Source of the DNA: an uncultured Bacilli bacterium
GTDB lineage: Bacteria; Bacillota_I; Bacilli_A; RF39; UBA660
NCBI GenBank assembly: GCA_944327365.1
Contig: CALVHI010000006.1
Coordinates: forward strand, 1-40,104
DNA: 40,104 bases
Reading direction: 5' to 3'
In this document: piece by piece, positions 14,621 through 22,680 of the stretch
How the letters are laid out: each line of letters opens with the position of its first letter
How positions within the stretch are numbered: the stretch's first letter is position 1
The notes under the pieces: generated by a model
Told to the model about the DNA's origin: nothing
The model's input: only the letters and a program-made list of their open reading frames with translations
The model's database searches: none
Position numbers and translations under genes: made by a program

Positions 14621-14642
14621 TATTTTAATGCGTGGTGATAAG

Positions 14643-15173
14643 ATGAAAATTTATTTAGTCGCTGGTAAATCCGGCTCAGGGAAAGGAAAGGTTGCAAAGA
14701 TAATTAAAGAATATTATTTATCATTAGGTAAAAAATCAATCATAACTCAATTTAGCAAATATTTAAAAAGCTATGCAAAAGAAATTTTAGATTGGGATGG
14801 AAGCGAACCTAAACCTCGAAAGTTTTTGCAAGACTTAGGCGTAACAATTCGCGAAAACATGGAGATGCCAAATATTTTTGTGAATCGGATGATAGAAGAT
14901 ATTAAAGTGTATCAGCTTTATTTTGATGTTATAATTATTGATGATGTAAGACTTCCTTTGGAAATTGAAGAAATAAAGAAGAACTTTCATGATAGTTATG
15001 CCATATATGTTATCAATCAGTTTGCTCCAAGTCCTTTGTCATTAGAAGAACAAATGCATGTTACTGAAACAGCTTTGGAAAATTATAACAATTTTGAAAT
15101 TACAATTGTAAATGATAATATTGAACAATTGGATAATCGAGTAATTGAATTTATTAAGGGGGTAGAAAAATGA
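14643..15173 (+). CDS. P-loop deoxynucleoside-monophosphate-kinase-like protein
   Basis: A 176-residue P-loop protein. Walker A is GKSGSGKGK near residue 8; FDVIIIDDVRLPLEIEEI provides the acidic Walker B region. The overall layout, including QFSKYLKSYAKEIL and PRKFLQDLGVTIRENM, recalls the phage-type dNMP kinases found in some Firmicute chromosomes. Substrate is not certain. ATG 14643 has GGTGATA upstream. The stop and the alaS start share ATGA (15170-15173), so translation of the synthetase is probably coupled. Confidence 0.7.
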   Translation: MKIYLVAGKSGSGKGKVAKIIKEYYLSLGKKSIITQFSKYLKSYAKEILDWDGSEPKPRKFLQDLGVTIRENMEMPNIFVNRMIEDIKVYQLYFDVIIIDDVRLPLEIEEIKKNFHDSYAIYVINQFAPSPLSLEEQMHVTETALENYNNFEITIVNDNIEQLDNRVIEFIKGVEK

Positions 15174-16921
15174 ATTTAAAAGAGGCGTTTATTCAATATT
15201 TTGTTGAACATGGACATGTTGAAATACCTAGTGCACCATTAATTCCTGAAAATGATCCAACAGTATTATTTAATACAGCAGGGATGCAACCATTAATTCC
15301 TTATTTATTAGGAGAACCTCATCCAAAAGGGAAAAGACTTTGTGATGCTCAAAAATGTGTTCGACTAACAGATTTAGAGAGTATAGGGGACAAAACTCAT
15401 CATACTTTTTTTGAAATGTTGGGTAATTGGAGTTTAGGAGATTATTTTAAGAAAGAAAGCATTCATTACAGTTTTCTATTTTTAACTCAAGTTTTAAATA
15501 TTCCTGTTGAGCGTCTAGCTGTTACGGTTTTTGAAGGTAATGATATAATTCCTAGGGATGAAGTATCAGCTCAAATTTGGCAAAGCTTAGGCATACCTAA
15601 AGAGAGAATTGCTTATTTAGGAGTAGAAGATAATTTTTGGATTGCCGGAGAATCAGGACCTTGTGGCGGAGATACGGAAATATTTTATTTTCGCAGTAAT
15701 GATAAAATTCCGAAAGAATTTGATCCTCAAGATGACCGCTGGGTTGAAATTTGGAATAATGTATTTATGGAATTTAACAAAGATGAAAACGGAAAGATTA
15801 CTGAATTATCGCAAAAGAATGTTGATACAGGCATGGGTTTAGAGCGAGTTGTTGCAATATTAGAAGGGGTAGATGACAATTATAAGTCTTCTATCTGGCA
15901 AGAAATTATTGCATCCATTGAGAAAATTAGTAATAAACCGTATACAGGAAATGAAATTAGTATGCGCATCATTGCTGATCACATTAGAACAAGCGTGTTT
16001 ATTAGCGCAGATCCAGCTGGAATAAAGCCAAGTAATACTGATCAAGGATATATTTTAAGAAGGTTAATTAGAAGAGCAATTCGTCATGCTAAGAAATTAG
16101 GTGTTGATACTAATTGTGATTGGATGGAACCAATTGCTAAAGAAGTGATTAAAAAATATGAAAATTATTATGAGGAAATAAAAAAGAATCAAGAGGTTGT
16201 ATTAGAAGTATTAAAAAATGAAAACGATAAATTTAATCGTACTTTAGAAAAAGGTTTAAAAGAATTTGATAAATTGCTTACTCATTTATCAGGGAATATT
16301 ATAGATAAAGATAGTGCTTTTAAGCTTTATGATACTTATGGGTTTCCTATTGAATTAACTGAAGAAATGGCTACAGAACATCATCTAAAAATTGATCTTG
16401 AAGGTTTTTATGAAAAGTTTAGAGCTCATCAAGAATTATCGAGAACTGCTAGTAAAGGAAAATTTAAGGGTGGGCTTATGGGACATAGTGAAATTGAAAT
16501 TAAATATCATACAGCGACTCATTTGTTAAATGCTGCTCTAAAAGTCGTGATTGGCCCAGATGTTCATCAAAAAGGTAGCAATATAAATGAGAGTAGAATG
16601 CGCTTTGATTTTTCATGCGATCATAAATTAAGTGATGAAGAAAAAAGTAAAGTAGAAGATTTGGTTAATCAATGGATTCAAGAAGATTTACCCGTATCGA
16701 TGAAAGTAATGAAAAAAGAAAACGCTATCAAAATTGGAGCAGAAGCTATGTTTATTGATAAGTATGCTGATGAAGTGAATGTTTATCAAATTGGCGATGT
16801 TTCTTTAGAAATATGTGGTGGTCCTCATGTAGAACATACTGCAGTGCTTGGTCATTTTAAAATTATTAAGGAAGAAGCTAGTAGTGCAGGGGTAAGAAGA
16901 ATAAAGGCTATATTAGAATAG
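15170..16921 (+). CDS. alaS: Alanyl-tRNA synthetase, short form
   Basis: A 583-residue AlaRS, against about 870 in most bacteria. The class II catalytic domain is present (VEIPSAPLIPENDPTVLFNT, AGMQPLIPYL; THHTFFEMLGNWSLGDYFKK), then the tRNA-recognition region with GYILRRLIRRAIRHAKKLG. The editing domain has its zinc-type residues in HTATHLL and CGGPHVEHT. The protein ends right after the editing domain (SAGVRRIKAILE), so the C-Ala dimerisation domain is missing; no frame continues it downstream. Short AlaRS forms are known from reduced lineages. GGGGG lies 5 bases upstream of the ATG. Confidence 0.95.
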   Translation: MNLKEAFIQYFVEHGHVEIPSAPLIPENDPTVLFNTAGMQPLIPYLLGEPHPKGKRLCDAQKCVRLTDLESIGDKTHHTFFEMLGNWSLGDYFKKESIHYSFLFLTQVLNIPVERLAVTVFEGNDIIPRDEVSAQIWQSLGIPKERIAYLGVEDNFWIAGESGPCGGDTEIFYFRSNDKIPKEFDPQDDRWVEIWNNVFMEFNKDENGKITELSQKNVDTGMGLERVVAILEGVDDNYKSSIWQEIIASIEKISNKPYTGNEISMRIIADHIRTSVFISADPAGIKPSNTDQGYILRRLIRRAIRHAKKLGVDTNCDWMEPIAKEVIKKYENYYEEIKKNQEVVLEVLKNENDKFNRTLEKGLKEFDKLLTHLSGNIIDKDSAFKLYDTYGFPIELTEEMATEHHLKIDLEGFYEKFRAHQELSRTASKGKFKGGLMGHSEIEIKYHTATHLLNAALKVVIGPDVHQKGSNINESRMRFDFSCDHKLSDEEKSKVEDLVNQWIQEDLPVSMKVMKKENAIKIGAEAMFIDKYADEVNVYQIGDVSLEICGGPHVEHTAVLGHFKIIKEEASSAGVRRIKAILE

Positions 16922-16943
16922 ACTTTATTTTTTTTTAAAAATA

Positions 16944-16952
16944 TGATATTAT
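16944..16952 (+). promoter_or_regulatory. Extended -10 before the PfkB gene
   Basis: TGATATTAT (16944-16952) after a T-run that may terminate alaS transcription. Confidence 0.35.
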
Positions 16953-16976
16953 TTAATAGTAGAAGAGGTGGATCAA

Positions 16977-18059
16977 ATGACGATATTAAGCATTGGCAGA
17001 ACGAGTTATGACATCACTTGCCCAGTAGAAGAATATCCTGTGGAAGGAACAAAATATCAATTAAATGAAAAGATCGAATCAGGAGGCGGGACAGCTTCTA
17101 ATGTTGCTTATTTATTAGGAAAATGGGGCGAGACTTCTTATTTTGCTGGAGTAGTAGGTAGTGATGACTATGGCATGCAAATTAGAAAAGAACTAGAACA
17201 AGCAACTGTAAGAACAGATTTGATGGAAAATACTTATGATATTGGAACGCCTGTTTCTGTAATTTTAGTCAACAAAAAAAATGGAACAAGAACTCGTTTT
17301 GATGTAGTAGGAGAAACTATACCTCAATTAAAAAAATATGAATACAATTTTACTCCTGATGTTATTTTTTCTGATGGCAAAGAATATAGCGCAACAATCA
17401 ATGCTTTAAATAAATTTCCTAAAGCAATTAGTATACTAGATGCTGGAAGAATAGATCGCAATTTATTAGAATTATGTAAATATGTACAATATATTGTATG
17501 TTCTAAGGGATTTGCCGAGGCGGTGAGTGGTATTAAAATAGACTATAACAACTCATTAACGCTTGTTCAAGTCTATAAAAAATTAAAAGATCATTATCCA
17601 AATAATCAAATTATTGTTACTTTAGAAGAAATGGGAGCAATGTATACTTATAATGGAGAAATTAAAGTTATGCCAGGAATTAAAACTAAAGTGATTGATC
17701 CAAGCTGTTCGGGAGATGTTTTTCATGGAGCTTTTGTCTATTGTCTTGCTAATCAGTTTGAGTTAGAAAAAGCCATAACTTATTCTAATATTGCAGCAGG
17801 GCTATCAGTTGGCAAAATGGGAGGAAGAACATCTTTTCCAAATTTAAAAGAAGTCATTAATTATTATAATCAAAAGTTTAATGTCATTGAGGCATTAGAG
17901 GAGGAGACAAAACCGGTAGTAAATATTCAAAGTACAGATCTATTGCCTGATATTCCTGATGCTTCCAAAATTGTTATTCCAACAAATTCAAATCTCGAAA
18001 ATAATTTTGTAATAGGATCATCGCCGATTAGTTCCCAAAATAATAATGGAAATGTTTAG
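16977..18059 (+). CDS. PfkB-family carbohydrate kinase
   Basis: A 360-residue ribokinase-fold kinase. Family marks are GGGTASNVAYLLGKWGE near residue 35 and the C-terminal anion-hole motif DPSCSGDVFHGAFVY, in which Asp of CSGD is the catalytic base (GAGD in most relatives). The substrate cannot be read; candidates are sugars, sugar phosphates or nucleosides. The last 45 residues are a low-complexity Asn/Ser/Pro tail that overlaps the next gene by 14 bases. ATG 16977 follows GAGGTGG; a GTG 9 bases earlier is part of that site. Confidence 0.9.
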   Translation: MTILSIGRTSYDITCPVEEYPVEGTKYQLNEKIESGGGTASNVAYLLGKWGETSYFAGVVGSDDYGMQIRKELEQATVRTDLMENTYDIGTPVSVILVNKKNGTRTRFDVVGETIPQLKKYEYNFTPDVIFSDGKEYSATINALNKFPKAISILDAGRIDRNLLELCKYVQYIVCSKGFAEAVSGIKIDYNNSLTLVQVYKKLKDHYPNNQIIVTLEEMGAMYTYNGEIKVMPGIKTKVIDPSCSGDVFHGAFVYCLANQFELEKAITYSNIAAGLSVGKMGGRTSFPNLKEVINYYNQKFNVIEALEEETKPVVNIQSTDLLPDIPDASKIVIPTNSNLENNFVIGSSPISSQNNNGNV

Positions 18060-18312
18060 CAGTTCTTCACCGGTTTTAAATGTTCATGGGGAAACCACAG
18101 ATACTGTAGTTTATTTTCTGAATGATTTTATTCAAGATAATGTAAAATTAGGAAATACTTATATTGGTATTATTCATGGAAGAAGCTCTAATATTCTTCG
18201 AAATAGAGTTCATGAACTATTAAAAAAGAATAAACATGTAGATTCTTTTCGTCTTGATTTATGGAATCCGGGAATGACAATTGTAAAATTAAAAATAGAC
18301 AAAAATCAATAG
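18046..18312 (+). CDS. Stand-alone Smr domain protein
   Basis: An 88-residue protein consisting of a single Smr domain: LNVHGETTDTVVYFLNDFIQ (family LDLHG), IGIIHGRSSNILRNRVHELL (family HGKGxGxLR) and a final MTIVKLKI strand. Smr domains cut or nick nucleic acid and usually sit at the C-terminus of MutS2; recent work ties them to ribosome-collision rescue. Here it is free and starts within the end of the PfkB gene. The IHGRSS loop departs from HGKG, so activity may be altered. Confidence 0.8.
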   Translation: MEMFSSSSPVLNVHGETTDTVVYFLNDFIQDNVKLGNTYIGIIHGRSSNILRNRVHELLKKNKHVDSFRLDLWNPGMTIVKLKIDKNQ

Positions 18313-18336
18313 CAAAAGCAAATTTTTTACATTAAT

Positions 18337-18365
18337 TTGACAAATATAGTAAAATATGCTATAAT
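18337..18365 (+). promoter_or_regulatory. Consensus promoter with extended -10
   Basis: TTGACA (18337-18342), 17-base spacer, TATAAT (18360-18365), plus TG one base before the -10. It equals or exceeds the infC promoter and drives the two unrecognised genes that follow. Confidence 0.9.
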
Positions 18366-18395
18366 TAGACTGTAATTGAAATAGGGGGTTAAAAA

Positions 18396-18815
18396 ATGAA
18401 AGGTTATGTTTTAGATTACATTAATGAAAATGAATTCAAAAAGTTAGAAAGAGCATTAAAAAAGTACAATATGCTAGCTTTTAAAAAGTTAAACTTTGAT
18501 TATTATCCAGCACTTAGAAATGGTGAATTTGTTGGAGAGTTAATTAGTACCAATAAAAAAGAACAAACAGCTAAATATGAATTAAAACTTCCAAGTGATA
18601 AAATGTTTGCTCAAGTCCATGGTGAAGTAAAACTTTTTTATACGGTATATTTAAAAGAAGGGATAATCATGCTTGATACAATTACACCAACAGAAATATT
18701 ATTAGAAGGTCATATGAGTGAACTTGCAACATATAAAGGGATAATGATATCAAAAGCTAACGCATCTAAAGATAAATTTAAAATAGATTTATTAAATATG
18801 TTACAAGAAAAGTAA
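18396..18815 (+). CDS. Unrecognised 139-residue cytoplasmic protein
   Basis: I do not recognise it. It has no membrane segment or signal peptide, and mixes helices (INENEFKKLERALKKYN) with strands (MFAQVHGEVKLFYTVYLKEG), ending in a helix. A strong GGGGG ribosome-binding site and a near-consensus promoter suggest abundant expression. The next gene begins 20 bases later behind GGTGAAG, so the two probably form an operon. Confidence 0.75.
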   Translation: MKGYVLDYINENEFKKLERALKKYNMLAFKKLNFDYYPALRNGEFVGELISTNKKEQTAKYELKLPSDKMFAQVHGEVKLFYTVYLKEGIIMLDTITPTEILLEGHMSELATYKGIMISKANASKDKFKIDLLNMLQEK

Positions 18816-18835
18816 CATATTTTTTTGGTGAAGTT

Positions 18836-19651
18836 ATGAATAAAAATTATACTTTTGAAAATAAAGAAGATGTGCCTTTTATTTATGATTGTAGAATTGA
18901 AAGACAAGTAAAAAATTATAAGAGCTCTTTACTAGCGGCAAGTTATTTTATTATGAATATATTAAATACGAATCAGTTTTATTTAAAATTAGTAAAAGAA
19001 GAGTATACAAAATTTGATTATTGCTTAAATTTTATGGCTCAAGCAACAAAAGAAGAAGTCTCATTAGTTATTAGTGAACAAAAAGTTATCATAAAATACA
19101 ATGAAAAAGAAATTCAATTTAAAGTAAATTGGGATGAGTATCATATTTATGTAGAAATAATCGCTTATCAAGAAACAACTAATCAATCAAAAATATCTGA
19201 ATGTCTTGAAAACCATCATCTTATATTAGAAATAGAAAATAATAAGCAAAAATATTGTTTAGAAATCCCTTACGATGTTAATTATTTTATTGATTTTCAA
19301 TACTTTAAGACGCAAAAAATAGAAAGCATTATTGACTTAAAAAGAGTTTATTTTAGTCGCTTTTTTCCTAATCAAACCAGCTATGAAAAAAGCATATCGA
19401 CCCATTTAACTTTATGGCAAAAAGATACGGATAGTGAGTTTGTTTTATCAGATGAACTAATAATTATAGATGGGTTTATTAATAAATATAAAATAAGTTC
19501 GTTAAAAAATGGGATATTAATGAGCATAGAAGGTAAGCCAAATGAAATTGGAGAAATAAAAATCATGAATTATCAAATGCAAGATAATGTTGATTTAAAT
19601 GGAGAGATATTAAAATTATATAAGAAAAGTCTAAAGATGAATTTTAATTAA
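18836..19651 (+). CDS. Unrecognised 271-residue protein
   Basis: I do not recognise it. There is no signal peptide or membrane helix. Charged N-terminus, then alternating strands (EVSLVISEQKVIIKY, KEIQFKVNWDEYHIYVEII) suggest a beta-rich fold, followed by YFIDFQYFKTQKIESII and another strand-rich end. ATG 18836 has GGTGAAG 5 bases upstream. It lies between its unrecognised partner and sufS and shares the strong promoter at 18337. Confidence 0.7.
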   Translation: MNKNYTFENKEDVPFIYDCRIERQVKNYKSSLLAASYFIMNILNTNQFYLKLVKEEYTKFDYCLNFMAQATKEEVSLVISEQKVIIKYNEKEIQFKVNWDEYHIYVEIIAYQETTNQSKISECLENHHLILEIENNKQKYCLEIPYDVNYFIDFQYFKTQKIESIIDLKRVYFSRFFPNQTSYEKSISTHLTLWQKDTDSEFVLSDELIIIDGFINKYKISSLKNGILMSIEGKPNEIGEIKIMNYQMQDNVDLNGEILKLYKKSLKMNFN

Positions 19652-19719
19652 AAAGGCTTTTAATATAGGAAAATAAAGAAATTAAGAATAAAATAAAGTA
19701 GTTAAATGGAGGTGAGAAA

Positions 19720-20916
19720 GTGAATCGAGATGATTTTCCGCTTTTAAAAGAAGATATCATATACTTTGATAACGGCGCTACAAGTTTGAAGCCAAAATGT
19801 GTAATTGATAAAATGAATGATTATTACACCAATTATCCTGCCAATACTCATCGAGGGGATTATGATTTATCGTTTAAAGTAGATCAAGAATATGAAGAAG
19901 CACGAGAATTAGTGCGTGATTTTATTCATGCTAAATATTTGGAAGAAATTGTATTTACAAGTGGGACAACAGAATCATTAAATATGATTGTAAATGGTTT
20001 TTTTGCTAATCTTTTAGAAGCAAATGATGAAGTTTTAATTACAAGTAGTGAACATGCATCGAATATATTACCATGGTTCCGTCTTGCCAGAAAAATGGGA
20101 ATTAAAATAAATTATATTCCTTTAGACAGTAATTATTATGTTACTTTAGATCATATAAAGAAAGCACTTACTGCAAATACAAAAGTAATTAGTATCGCGG
20201 GAATAACAAATGTGATTGGCGATATTAGACCGATAAAACAAATATGTAAATTAGCTCATGAAAATAATATTTTTGTTGTATTAGATGGGGCGCAAATGGT
20301 TCCACATCTTCCCATAGATGTTTTAAATCTTGACGTGGATTTTTTAGCTTTTTCTGCTCATAAAATGTGTGGCCCCACTGGGGTAGGGGTGTTATATGGC
20401 AAAAAAGAATTATTGGAGCACCTAGAACCTATTGTTTTAGGAGGAGGAATGAATGAATCATTTGATAATCCAAGTGAAGTTATTTTAAGTGAACTTCCAA
20501 CTAGACTTGAAGCAGGCACAAGAAATATTGCGGGTGTAATAGGCTTTGGTGAGGCAATTAAATATTTAAATAAAATAGGTATGGATAACATTTATAAATA
20601 TGAACTTGAGTTACGTAAATATTTAATTGATAAACTTTTGCCTTTAAAACACATTGATATTATCAATATTGAAAGCGATAGTGGGATAGTTACATTTAAT
20701 GTAGCAAATGTGTTTAGTCAAGACGTTGCTTATTACTTAAATAAATACAACATATGTGTTAGAGCTGGAAATCATTGTGCCAAAATATTAAAATCAAGTG
20801 TCGGCGTAAATAACACAGTAAGAGTGAGTTTATATTTTTACAACACATTTGAAGAAATTGATAGTTTAGTTGAATTATTGAGTGATTATGATAAAATAGT
20901 AAAAGAGATGATTTAA
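19720..20916 (+). CDS. sufS: Cysteine desulfurase SufS
   Basis: A 398-residue PLP enzyme that takes sulfur from cysteine. DDFPLLKEDIIYFDNGATSL is the typical start; the PLP lysine is in FSAHKMCGPTGVGVLYG (about residue 215) and the persulfide cysteine in RAGNHCAK (about residue 353). RLEAGTRNIAGVIGFG is also typical of group II enzymes. The start is a GTG with GGAGGTGA 5 bases upstream. sufU follows after one base. The sufB, sufC and sufD genes are not in the window. Confidence 0.95.
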   Translation: MNRDDFPLLKEDIIYFDNGATSLKPKCVIDKMNDYYTNYPANTHRGDYDLSFKVDQEYEEARELVRDFIHAKYLEEIVFTSGTTESLNMIVNGFFANLLEANDEVLITSSEHASNILPWFRLARKMGIKINYIPLDSNYYVTLDHIKKALTANTKVISIAGITNVIGDIRPIKQICKLAHENNIFVVLDGAQMVPHLPIDVLNLDVDFLAFSAHKMCGPTGVGVLYGKKELLEHLEPIVLGGGMNESFDNPSEVILSELPTRLEAGTRNIAGVIGFGEAIKYLNKIGMDNIYKYELELRKYLIDKLLPLKHIDIINIESDSGIVTFNVANVFSQDVAYYLNKYNICVRAGNHCAKILKSSVGVNNTVRVSLYFYNTFEEIDSLVELLSDYDKIVKEMI

Positions 20917-20917
20917 T

Positions 20918-21340
20918 ATGGATAAAGAACAATCAAGAGAAATTATTATGGAAAATTATCTTCATCCTCAAAATAGAGATTTGCCTCATGATGGTTATGA
21001 TGCCATAAATACGCGGAATGAATCTTGTATTGATAATATTAATTTATATATTAAATGGAATGAAGATATCCTAGAAGATATTGTTTTTGATGGGGAAGCA
21101 TGCGCTGTTTCTATATCTTCTACTTCCATTATGATAAAAAATTTAATTGGTAAGAAAGCGAAAGAAGCATTAGAATATATTAAAGAATTTTATCACATGA
21201 CAAATGGGGATGATTTTAATCAAGAATTATTAGGAGATGCCTGTTGCTATCTAGAAGTTAGTAAGCAAGGAAATCGCAAAGTTTGTGCTAATCTTCCTTT
21301 AAAAGGTATTGAAAAAGCTATTTTAGAAAAAATAAAATAG
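20918..21340 (+). CDS. sufU: SufU sulfur-transfer/scaffold protein
   Basis: A 140-residue SufU-type protein, which takes the persulfide from SufS and delivers sulfur to the SufBCD scaffold. The zinc/sulfur residues are Cys37 and Asp39 (NESCIDN), Cys62 (GEACAVS) and Cys123 (RKVCANL). The usual CGD is CID here, keeping the ligand Asp but replacing the glycine. The insertion before the last cysteine, typical of SufU over IscU, is present. The ATG begins one base after the sufS stop; the two are clearly coupled. Confidence 0.93.
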   Translation: MDKEQSREIIMENYLHPQNRDLPHDGYDAINTRNESCIDNINLYIKWNEDILEDIVFDGEACAVSISSTSIMIKNLIGKKAKEALEYIKEFYHMTNGDDFNQELLGDACCYLEVSKQGNRKVCANLPLKGIEKAILEKIK

Positions 21341-21347
21341 TTTTTTC

Positions 21348-21377
21348 TTGCTTTTTTGGTCGAATATCTCTTATAAT
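21348..21377 (+). promoter_or_regulatory. Promoter for the coiled protein
   Basis: TTGCTT (21348-21353), 18-base spacer, TATAAT (21372-21377). The T-run at 21341-21346 after sufU may help end the upstream transcript. Confidence 0.65.
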
Positions 21378-21396
21378 AGGACTACAGGTGGGAAAT

Positions 21397-21927
21397 ATGA
21401 TAGATATTTTTGAAGAAATTAACCTATTATGTAATGAGATAGAAGAAAAAACAGATACGTTAAATAATTTATTAAAATATACTTCGGAAATATTAGATGC
21501 AAGCTATGTACATGAAGTAGATTATCAAAATTTTGATTTATGTTTAGAATATATTAGTTATAAAGAGTATTCGAGTTTAATATCACAAAATTTAAGAAGA
21601 GCTTTCCAACAATTACAACAAGAAATTCATGAATATAAAAACTCAATAGAAATATTGAAAGTATCATTAAAAAGCTATCTTAAAAAAGTGGAAAATTTAT
21701 CAGTTTGTTCTTATGAAGATATAAAAACTTTATGGATGAATTTTAATCAACCATTTAATTTAGAGCAAAATTTTAAAGAAGTTCCTATCTTTTTAGCAAT
21801 GGAAGAAAAAGTTATCATAAATCCCATATTTTCAAAAATCCCGACCCTTGAAATGATTAGCTTTCTAAAAGATTATATTAATTGGTTGTATCAAATGGAG
21901 TTACAAGAAACAGAAATACAAAGATAA
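21397..21927 (+). CDS. Unrecognised, mainly helical protein
   Basis: A 176-residue protein without signal peptide or membrane helix. Residues about 1-35 and 70-110 have heptad-like leucine/isoleucine spacing (LLCNEIEEKTDTLNNLLKYT; AFQQLQQEIHEYKNSIEILK), suggesting coiled coils. I recognise no family. ATG 21397 has AGGTGGG 7 bases before it. It is bounded by its own promoter and a terminator, so it is monocistronic. Confidence 0.65.
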   Translation: MIDIFEEINLLCNEIEEKTDTLNNLLKYTSEILDASYVHEVDYQNFDLCLEYISYKEYSSLISQNLRRAFQQLQQEIHEYKNSIEILKVSLKSYLKKVENLSVCSYEDIKTLWMNFNQPFNLEQNFKEVPIFLAMEEKVIINPIFSKIPTLEMISFLKDYINWLYQMELQETEIQR

Positions 21928-21928
21928 G

Positions 21929-21957
21929 ACAAGTGGTTGTACAATGACTTGTTTTTT
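21929..21957 (+). terminator. Terminator after the coiled protein
   Basis: ACAAGT (21929-21934) and ACTTGT (21947-21952), with an inner TTGTACAA palindrome, followed by a T-run. Confidence 0.65.
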
Positions 21958-21980
21958 GATATGATATTATTGGTGAGTTT

Positions 21981-22679
21981 ATGAAATTAGAAGTTTTAAA
22001 TTTAAAGAAAAATTTTGGGAATAAAGAAGTACTAAAAAATATCAATTTTACTTTTGAATCAGGGAAGATTTATGGTTTATTAGGAAGAAATGGGGCTGGT
22101 AAAACAACATTTTTTAATTGCTTAAATGATGATATTAAACCGGATGAGGGATTGTTTAATATGATAGAAGAGAAAAGCGCTAGACCACTTACGATTGATG
22201 ATATTGGTTATGTTTTATCTACTCCGACTGTTCCAGAATTTTTAACCGGAAGAGAGTTTTTAAAATTCTTTTTAGAAATCAATGAAGGAAAAATAGAAAA
22301 TCTTAAAACAATAGATGAATATTTTGATTTTATGAAAATAGAGGTAGAAGACCGCGATAAATTGCTCAAAGATTATTCTCATGGAATGAAAAATAAAATG
22401 CAAATGTTAATCAATATTATTGCTAATCCCAAAATACTTTTATTAGACGAACCGCTTACTAGTTTAGATGTGGTTGTTGCAGAAGAAATGAAAGAAATGT
22501 TAAAGAGTATTAAAAAAGAACATATTTTAATTTTTTCTACTCATATTATGGATTTAGCTTTAAGTTTATGCGATGAAATTGTTGTATTAAAAAACGGAAC
22601 CTTAAGTTTAGTAGATAATAATTTAAAAGGGGAAAAGCTAAAAGAGAAAATTATTGAAATGTTAAGAGAGGAAGAATAA
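21981..22679 (+). CDS. ABC transporter ATP-binding protein
   Basis: A 232-residue ABC ATPase. Walker A is GRNGAGKTT (about 34-42), Walker B is ILLLDEP, and the H-loop is IFSTHIM. The signature is YSHGMKNKMQ rather than LSGGQ, as in DrrA/Nod-like export ATPases. An extended -10 (TGATATTAT, 21962-21970) is just upstream. It pairs with the permease that follows after one base; substrate unknown. Confidence 0.93.
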   Translation: MKLEVLNLKKNFGNKEVLKNINFTFESGKIYGLLGRNGAGKTTFFNCLNDDIKPDEGLFNMIEEKSARPLTIDDIGYVLSTPTVPEFLTGREFLKFFLEINEGKIENLKTIDEYFDFMKIEVEDRDKLLKDYSHGMKNKMQMLINIIANPKILLLDEPLTSLDVVVAEEMKEMLKSIKKEHILIFSTHIMDLALSLCDEIVVLKNGTLSLVDNNLKGEKLKEKIIEMLREEE

Positions 22680-22680
22680 A

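Noticed and set aside
16921-16976. Continuation of alaS in another frame after its stop
   Set aside because: A T-run and promoter-like bases follow; no C-Ala-like residues in any frame.
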